DNA from: Nocardioides sp. Root240
GTDB taxonomy: Bacteria; Actinomycetota; Actinomycetes; Propionibacteriales; Nocardioidaceae
Length of the DNA: 64,000 nucleotides
Assembly (NCBI RefSeq): GCF_001428825.1
Contig: NZ_LMIT01000010.1
Coordinates: 728,886-792,885 of the forward strand
Reading direction: 5' to 3'
Shown here: piece after piece, positions 59,329-64,000 of the stretch
How positions within the stretch are numbered: position 1 is the stretch's first letter
Layout: each line of letters begins with the position of its first letter
Notes under the pieces: model-generated
Seen by the model: only the letters and a program-made list of their open reading frames with translations
What the model was told of the DNA's origin: nothing
Database searches by the model: none
Position numbers and translations under genes: made by a program

Positions 59329-60306
59329 ATGCGTGCCGTCACCCAGACCAGCCCCGGGGGTCCGGAGACCCTCGTCGTCACCGAGCTCCCGGACCTCGTG
59401 CCCGGTGCGGGCGAGGTCCTGATCGAGGTCGCCGCGACCGCGGTCAACCGGGCCGACCTGCTGCAGCGGCAGGGCTTCTACCCACCGCCGCCGGGCGCGT
59501 CCGAGGTCATCGGCCTGGAGTGCAGCGGCACGGTCGCCGCGCTCGGCGAGGGCGTCACCGACTGGGCGGTGGGCGACCAGGTGTGTGCGCTGCTGGCCGG
59601 CGGTGGCTACGCGAGCCAGGTCGTCGTCCCCGCGGGCCAGGTGATGCCGATCCCCGACGGCGTCGACCTCGTGACCGCCGCGGCACTGCCCGAGGTGGCG
59701 TGCACGGTCTGGTCCAACGTCTTCATGGTGGCGGGGCTGCGGCCCGACGAGGTCTTCCTCGTCCACGGCGGCGCCGGCGGCATCGGCACCTTCGCGATCC
59801 AGCTGGCCTCACGCCTGGGCGCCCGCGTGTTCACCACCGCCGGCAGTCCCGACAAGCTAGCGCGGTGCGAGGAGCTGGGGGCCGAGCGGGCGATCAGCTA
59901 CCGCGACGAGGACTTCGTGGCCGTCGTACGGGAGGCGACGGACGGGCACGGCGCCGACGTGGTCCTGGACAACATGGGCGCGAAGTACCTCGCCCCCAAC
60001 GTCGACGTCCTGGCCACCGAGGGCCGGCTGGTGATCATCGGCATGCAGGGCGGCTCGAAGGCCGAGCTCAACATCGGCCAGCTGCTGTCCAAGCGCGGCG
60101 CGGTCATCGCGACGACGCTGCGGGCGCGGCCGAAGGACGGCAAGGCCAACATCTGTACGTCGGTCGTCGAGCACGTCTGGCCGCTGGTCGCCGACGGGTC
60201 CATCACCCCGGTCGTGTCCGCCGTGCTCTCCCTGGACGACGTGGCCGATGCGCACCGCCTGATCGAGGGTGGCGACAACATCGGCAAGGTGCTGCTCACC
60301 CCGTGA
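59329..60306 (+). CDS. NAD(P)H quinone oxidoreductase (QOR/PIG3 type)
   Basis: The 325-residue MDR protein has NRADLLQRQGFYPPPPGASE, the PIG3 opening, and the NADPH motif LVHGGAGGIGTFAIQLASR. It lacks the catalytic zinc cysteines. It reduces quinones and is widely conserved. The start ATG 59329 fits. The gene lies between the DUF6457-like gene and the proteasome activator, part of a normal actinobacterial backbone order. Confidence 0.9.
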   Translation: MRAVTQTSPGGPETLVVTELPDLVPGAGEVLIEVAATAVNRADLLQRQGFYPPPPGASEVIGLECSGTVAALGEGVTDWAVGDQVCALLAGGGYASQVVVPAGQVMPIPDGVDLVTAAALPEVACTVWSNVFMVAGLRPDEVFLVHGGAGGIGTFAIQLASRLGARVFTTAGSPDKLARCEELGAERAISYRDEDFVAVVREATDGHGADVVLDNMGAKYLAPNVDVLATEGRLVIIGMQGGSKAELNIGQLLSKRGAVIATTLRARPKDGKANICTSVVEHVWPLVADGSITPVVSAVLSLDDVADAHRLIEGGDNIGKVLLTP

Positions 60307-60340
60307 GCCCGCGTCGGTGCCGTTGGCTAGGTTGGGGGAC

Positions 60341-60928
60341 ATGACCGAGAGCGGTGACGAGCAGATCGTGGTGGTGGGGCCGGACGGGCAGCCGATCGGC
60401 AAGGTGCCGGCGTCGGCGGTGGAGCAGCGCGACGACGGTGACCACGACGACGACGGCGAGCACTCGATCGGCGACCTGGTCGAGCAGCCTGCGAAGGTGA
60501 TGCGGATCGGCAGCATGATCCGTCAGCTCCTCGAGGAGGTGAAGGCGGCCCCGCTCGACGAGGCCAGCCGCAACCGCCTCGCCGCGATCCACCGCTCGTC
60601 GATCGCCGAGCTCGAGCAGGGCCTCGCCCCCGAGCTGGTCGAGGAGCTGGAGCGGCTCTCGCTGCCCTTCTCCGAGGACGTCACGCCGTCCGAGGCCGAG
60701 CTCCGGATCGCCCAGGCGCAGCTCGTGGGGTGGCTCGAGGGCCTCTTCCACGGCATCCAGACGGCGATCTACGCCCAGCAGATGGCCGCGCGGGCGCAGT
60801 TCGAGCAGATCCGTCGCGCGCTGCCCCCGGGCATGGCGATGGGTGGGCCGGCGGCCGACCCCTCCGCCCCCGGTACGACGCCGGGCGAGTCCGGCGACGA
60901 GCCCCGCTCGGGCGGCATGTACCTCTGA
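60341..60928 (+). CDS. bpa: Bacterial proteasome activator (Bpa/PafE family)
   Basis: The 195-residue protein has an acidic N-terminus, then a helical core (QPAKVMRIGSMIRQLLEEVK, LDEASRNRLAAIHRSSIAEL, RLSLPFSEDVTPSEAELRIA) and a C-terminal tail ending GMYL, close to the GQYL motif by which Bpa rings dock on the 20S proteasome. In Mycobacterium, Bpa opens the gate without ATP to degrade unfolded proteins. This supports an actinobacterial host with a proteasome. Start ATG 60341. It is followed by a small hairpin. Confidence 0.9.
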   Translation: MTESGDEQIVVVGPDGQPIGKVPASAVEQRDDGDHDDDGEHSIGDLVEQPAKVMRIGSMIRQLLEEVKAAPLDEASRNRLAAIHRSSIAELEQGLAPELVEELERLSLPFSEDVTPSEAELRIAQAQLVGWLEGLFHGIQTAIYAQQMAARAQFEQIRRALPPGMAMGGPAADPSAPGTTPGESGDEPRSGGMYL

Positions 60929-60929
60929 C

Positions 60930-60953
60930 GCCCGGCCTCGAGGAGGTCGGGGC
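60930..60953. terminator. Imperfect hairpin between convergent genes
   Basis: GCCCGGCCTC and GAGGTCGGGGC can pair with one bulge just after the bpa stop, before the end of the next minus-strand gene. It could end transcription in both directions. Weak evidence. Confidence 0.35.
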
Positions 60954-61655
60954 TCAGTGCGTCGGGCGGCGACCCGTCCAGCCCAGCAGGACCAGGCCGA
61001 GCAGGCCGACCAGGGTGATCGCGGCGCCCGGCGCCACCACTCGGCCCAGGCTCGGCGGACCGTCGGACCCGCCGGAGGGCGCGGTGAGCACGACGTCCGC
61101 GTCGTCCTCGGGCGCCAGCGCGTCGCGCAGCAGGTCGAGGGTCACCGTGTCGAGGTTCGGCGTGGCGACGTAGCCGTTGCAGTCGACGGCGTGGAGCGCG
61201 TCGTTGGCGCCGGTGGTGAAGAAGAGGTACTGCTCGTTGCGGCGCGGCGGCAACTTGCCGTCGGTGCCGGTGACGAGGACGTTGACGTTGCGCCCGTCGG
61301 TGAGGTCGCCGGTGAGCACGTTGAGGACCCGGACCGTCACCCGGAGTGTCCGCGCCGCGGGCACGCCCGGTGTGGTGGTCGCGGTCGCCGCGTCGGTGGC
61401 CGTTCCGGTGCTGCCGGCCGTGCTCCGCACGACCGCGACCTGGCGGACGACGGCGTGGAAGACGTCGTCGGTGCCCTCGGCGTTGGCCGCGACGGCCGTC
61501 GCGTCGTCGAGGTCCAGCGCGGTGCAGCTGACCGGGATCGCGGCCGGCGCGACCGCGCCTGACGGGGCGGCGGGCACCACCACGGCCGCGGCGAGCGCGG
61601 CGGCCGGAGCAGCCGTGACCAGCGCGGCGCGAAGACGACGGGGGGCGGACCTCAC
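60954..61655 (-). CDS. Exported, C-terminally membrane-anchored protein of unknown function
   Basis: The 233-residue product has a signal peptide (RLRAALVTAAPAAALAAAVV then ending near GAVA) and a C-terminal membrane helix (APGAAITLVGLLGLVLLGWT) followed by a short basic tail. The central part has VSCTALDLDDATAVAANAE, NVLTGDLTDGRNVNVLVTGT and ANDALHAVDCNGYVATPNL, with two cysteines that could form a bond. Such a type I topology is common in cell-surface proteins of Actinobacteria. GTG 61655 overlaps the stop of the HAD gene by four bases. No family is recognised. Confidence 0.7.
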   Translation of the reverse strand: MRSAPRRLRAALVTAAPAAALAAAVVVPAAPSGAVAPAAIPVSCTALDLDDATAVAANAEGTDDVFHAVVRQVAVVRSTAGSTGTATDAATATTTPGVPAARTLRVTVRVLNVLTGDLTDGRNVNVLVTGTDGKLPPRRNEQYLFFTTGANDALHAVDCNGYVATPNLDTVTLDLLRDALAPEDDADVVLTAPSGGSDGPPSLGRVVAPGAAITLVGLLGLVLLGWTGRRPTH

Positions 61656-62521
61656 GTGCCCATCCCACCAGATCCGCCGGCGGGGAACCAGCGGCCGATC
61701 TCGACGGCGGCACCGTCGTCGTCGACGGAGTCGGTCACGGCGTCGGCCGCGGCCTTGACCTCGTCGACGGCCTGGCCCATGGCCACGCCGCGTCCGGACC
61801 ACTGCAGCATCTCGATGTCGTTGCGCCCGTCGCCGATCGAGAGCACGTCCGCCCGGTCGACGCCGAGCTGCTGCGCGACGTACTCGAGACCGGAGGCCTT
61901 GGAGACGCCGACGGGGGCCAGGTCGAGCCAGGCGGTCCAGCCGACGACGTAGTCGGTGCCGTGGAGGCCGAGGTTGCCCGCGAGCTTCACGAAGTCCTCG
62001 GCGGTGGCCTTCGGGTCGCGGATGATCACGCGGCTGACCGGGCGGGCGACCATGTCCTCGACCGCGGCGACGATGGACTCGCCGCCGAGCTCGCCGTCCG
62101 GGAAGGGCGCGGAGACGCGGTAGCCGATGCCGCGCTCCTCCACGGCGACGATCGCCTCGGGGTGCTGGGCCAGGACGGCCGCGACGGCCGGGGCGGCGTC
62201 GAAGGTGACCTCGTGGACGACCTCGGCGGGCGGGTACCGCAGCACGACCGCGCCGTTGGCCGCCACGATCCAGAGCCGCTCGCCGTGGCCGTGGAGGTCG
62301 AGCATGTCGGCGACGGCGGTCATGTTGTGCGGTGCGCGGCCCGACGACAGGACGACGTGGGCGCCACTGTCGAGGACCCGCTGGACGGCGTCGTGGACGG
62401 CCGGCGTGACCTCCTCGTGGCTCATGCCGAGCCCGGCCACCCACCGGAGCAGGGTGCCGTCGATGTCGAGGGCGACGAGGCGCGGCCGCCAGCCGGGCTC
62501 CCCCGGCGCCGGCGTGGTCAC
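61652..62521 (-). CDS. HAD-superfamily phosphatase, Cof/type IIB
   Basis: The 289-residue protein has all four HAD motifs: [13 protein letters not shown] (motif I, catalytic Asp), [11 protein letters not shown] (II), [14 protein letters not shown] with Lys (III) and [14 protein letters not shown] (IV). The cap between motifs II and III fits Cof-type phosphatases, which act on sugar phosphates, pyridoxal phosphate or flavin nucleotides. It starts at GTG 62521, overlapping the serS stop by four bases, and is translated with it. It is a usual neighbour of serS in this group. Confidence 0.9.
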   Translation of the reverse strand: MTTPAPGEPGWRPRLVALDIDGTLLRWVAGLGMSHEEVTPAVHDAVQRVLDSGAHVVLSSGRAPHNMTAVADMLDLHGHGERLWIVAANGAVVLRYPPAEVVHEVTFDAAPAVAAVLAQHPEAIVAVEERGIGYRVSAPFPDGELGGESIVAAVEDMVARPVSRVIIRDPKATAEDFVKLAGNLGLHGTDYVVGWTAWLDLAPVGVSKASGLEYVAQQLGVDRADVLSIGDGRNDIEMLQWSGRGVAMGQAVDEVKAAADAVTDSVDDDGAAVEIGRWFPAGGSGGMGT

Positions 62522-63798
62522 TGCGACACCGGGGTCAGGACCTCGAGCCCACCCATGAACGGCTGCAACGCCTTCGGGACCCGGACCGACCCGTCGGCCT
62601 GCTGGTGCGTCTCGAGCACGGCGACGATCGCTCGGGTGATCGCGGTGAGCGTGCCGTTGAGCGTTGCGACCGGACCCGTCTTCTCGCCGAACCGGCCCCG
62701 GGTGTCGAGGCGGCGGGTCTGGAAGTCGGTGCAGTTCGACGTCGAGGTGAGCTCGCGGTACTTGCCCTGGGTGGGGATCCACGCCTCGCAGTCGAACTTG
62801 CGGATCGCGCTCGAGCCCAGGTCGCCGGCCGCGATGTCGACGACGCGGTAGGCGAGCTCGAGCTTGTCGAGGAACTCCCGCTCCCAGGCCAGCAGGCGCT
62901 CGTGCTCGGCGGCGGCGTCCTCGAGGGTGGTGTAGACGAACATCTCGACCTTGTCGAACCAGTGGACCCGGATGATCCCCTTGGTGTCCTTGCCGTGCGA
63001 GCCTGCCTCCTTGCGGAAGCACGGGCTGAACGACGCGTAGCGCCGCGGCAACGAGGCGCCGTCGAGGATCTCCTTCGAGTGGTAGGCCGCCATCGGCACC
63101 TCGGACGTCCCGACGAGGTAGAGGTCCTCGCCCTCGATCCGGTAGATGTCCTCGCCGCCGCCCTGGTCGAGGTAGCCGGTGCCCTCCATCGCCTCGGTGC
63201 GCACGAGCGACGGCGCGATCACCTGCGTGAACCCGGCGTTGCGGGCCTGCTCCATCGCGAGGTTGACCAGCGCCAGCTCCAGCTGCGCGCCGACGCCGGT
63301 GAGGAAGTAGAAGCGGCTGCCGCTGACCTTGGCACCGCGCTCGAGGTCGATCGCGCCGAGCATCCGGCCGAGCTCGATGTGGTCGCGGGGCTCGAAGCCC
63401 TCCGCGGCGAAGTCGCGCGGCGTACCGATCTCCTCGAGGACCACGAAGTCGTCCTCGCCGCCGGTCGGGGTCTGCTCGGCCACCACGTTGGGGATCGCCT
63501 TGAGCGCGCTGGTCCAGGCCTCGTCGGCCGCGGTCTGCGCCGCCTCGAGCTCCTTGACCTGCGCGGCGAGCTGCTTGACCTCCTCGAGGAGGGCCTGCTT
63601 CTCCTCGCCCTTGGCCTGGGCGACCTGCTTGCCGAACGCCTTCTGCGCGGCGCGCTTCTCCTCGAAGTCCGCGATGGCCGTACGACGTGCGGCGTCCGCC
63701 TCGAGCGCGCGGTCGACCACGTCGGGAGACGCCCCGCGCTTGGCCTGCGAGGCGCGGACGCGGTCGGGCTCGTCACGGAGGATGCGCGGGTCGATCAT
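62518..63798 (-). CDS. serS: Seryl-tRNA synthetase
   Basis: The 426-residue enzyme charges tRNA-Ser. It starts [20 protein letters not shown], with the coiled-coil tRNA-binding arm at about residues 30-110 ([20 protein letters not shown]), and has the class II motifs: [16 protein letters not shown] (motif 1-2 region), [19 protein letters not shown] (motif 2) and [20 protein letters not shown] (motif 3). Two tRNA-Ser genes lie about 7-8 kb away at 55470-55560 and 56201-56285. It starts at ATG 63798. The gene order fits a chromosome backbone. Confidence 0.96.
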   Translation of the reverse strand: MIDPRILRDEPDRVRASQAKRGASPDVVDRALEADAARRTAIADFEEKRAAQKAFGKQVAQAKGEEKQALLEEVKQLAAQVKELEAAQTAADEAWTSALKAIPNVVAEQTPTGGEDDFVVLEEIGTPRDFAAEGFEPRDHIELGRMLGAIDLERGAKVSGSRFYFLTGVGAQLELALVNLAMEQARNAGFTQVIAPSLVRTEAMEGTGYLDQGGGEDIYRIEGEDLYLVGTSEVPMAAYHSKEILDGASLPRRYASFSPCFRKEAGSHGKDTKGIIRVHWFDKVEMFVYTTLEDAAAEHERLLAWEREFLDKLELAYRVVDIAAGDLGSSAIRKFDCEAWIPTQGKYRELTSTSNCTDFQTRRLDTRGRFGEKTGPVATLNGTLTAITRAIVAVLETHQQADGSVRVPKALQPFMGGLEVLTPVSQ

Positions 63799-63856
63799 GA
63801 GTCGAGGTTATCGGCCGGCCCCGACCGGGCGCGCATCGGTTTGGCTCGCGTTGTGC

Positions 63857-63952
63857 TGCAGGAATCCCCGCTCCGGCGGGGAAACTGACGGTTAGTGGCC
63901 GTTGCAACGGCCACTAAGCGCAGGAATACCCGCCGGAGCGGGGATTCCTGCA
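63857..63952. repeat. Nested coaxial palindrome between serS and the next gene
   Basis: A 24-bp arm at 63857-63880 and its exact reverse complement at 63929-63952 enclose an exact 26-bp palindrome at 63892-63917 (TTAGTGGCCGTTG and its complement). Both are centred on the same point, 63904.5. The 11 bases on each side between the arms do not pair. Each outer arm also folds on itself around GCGGGG-type stems. There is no T-run. It could be a bidirectional terminator, a REP-like element, a small mobile palindrome or a cruciform site. Confidence 0.85.
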
Positions 63953-63956
63953 CCGG

Positions 63957-64000
63957 TCAGAACAGCGCGATCCTCTCCGGGGCGGGGAAGAGCGCGTCCA
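63957..64000 (-). CDS. C-terminal end of a minus-strand protein (possibly prephenate dehydratase)
   Basis: The last 44 bases, read leftwards, encode DALFPAPERIALF and a stop at 63957. Only 13-14 residues are visible. In related genomes pheA lies beside serS, so prephenate dehydratase is a guess from gene order, not from sequence. Confidence 0.3.
   Translation of the reverse strand, partial: DALFPAPERIALF

Noticed and set aside
63857-63952. CRISPR-like repeat array near the right edge
   Set aside because: Only one nested palindrome; there are no regularly spaced repeats with spacers and no cas genes in the window.

Overview
This window is GC-rich, close-packed actinobacterial DNA with many GTG/TTG starts and GTGA/ATGA overlaps between genes. 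The 54-64 kb part carries a bacterial proteasome activator (Bpa-type) gene, a MobA gene beside a small DUF6457-like gene, two tRNA-Ser genes and serS. This combination suggests a Nocardioides-like member of the Propionibacteriales (inference, not proven by the sequence).

Layout. (1) 1-9.7 kb: a molybdopterin oxidoreductase cut by the window edge, a frameshifted amino-acid permease, a large FAD/Fe-S 2-hydroxyacid dehydrogenase, a cupin, a carbon-nitrogen hydrolase and a D-amino-acid-oxidase-type flavoenzyme, with a divergent PucR-type regulator. (2) 9.7-18 kb: a minus-strand operon of nitronate-monooxygenase-like protein, thioesterase, MaoC hydratase, flavoenzyme, SRPBCC protein, SDR, acyl-CoA synthetase, citryl-CoA-lyase-like protein and NodB-fold deacetylase. 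(3) 18-46 kb: what looks like one large catabolic regulon. It contains a CocE hydrolase/nitroreductase operon, an MHS transporter, an IclR regulator, a 10-kb acyl-CoA operon (citryl-CoA-lyase-like protein, CaiB, acyl-CoA dehydrogenase, SDR, DUF35 protein, thiolase-like protein, enoyl-CoA hydratase, a gutted carboxylase, hydroxyacid dehydrogenase, glycerate kinase) and an 11-kb uptake/hydrolysis operon (Dpp-type ABC transporter, two esterases, AEC transporter, aldo/keto reductase). (4) 46-52 kb: small detoxification or regulatory genes. (5) 52.3-54 kb: a tyrosine integrase beside tRNA-Arg, probably the edge of an integrated island. (6) 54-64 kb: conserved chromosomal backbone.

The main new observation is a regular operator array. 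Five intergenic sites each hold two 17-bp imperfect palindromes, consensus GTTCCRY-N3-RYGGNAC, always exactly 20 bp apart, so four half-sites lie every 10 bp on one face of the helix. They stand in front of the CaiB-remnant/nitroreductase/CocE operon, the MHS transporter, the iclR gene itself, the acyl-CoA operon and the ABC transporter operon. This ties about 27 kb into one predicted IclR regulon: import of a probably acylated or ester substrate, hydrolysis, CoA activation, beta-oxidation-like or aldol-type cleavage, and salvage of a C2/C3 piece through hydroxypyruvate or glyoxylate reductase and glycerate kinase. The substrate cannot be read from the sequence.

Several genes in the left 50 kb are broken or altered: a frameshifted permease, a CaiB protein with a large in-frame internal deletion, a biotin-dependent carboxylase missing its middle, a thiolase-like protein with Ser for the active-site Cys, and a nitronate-monooxygenase-like protein with Ser for the usual His. 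Near the right edge is a 96-bp coaxial nested palindrome between serS and the next gene.
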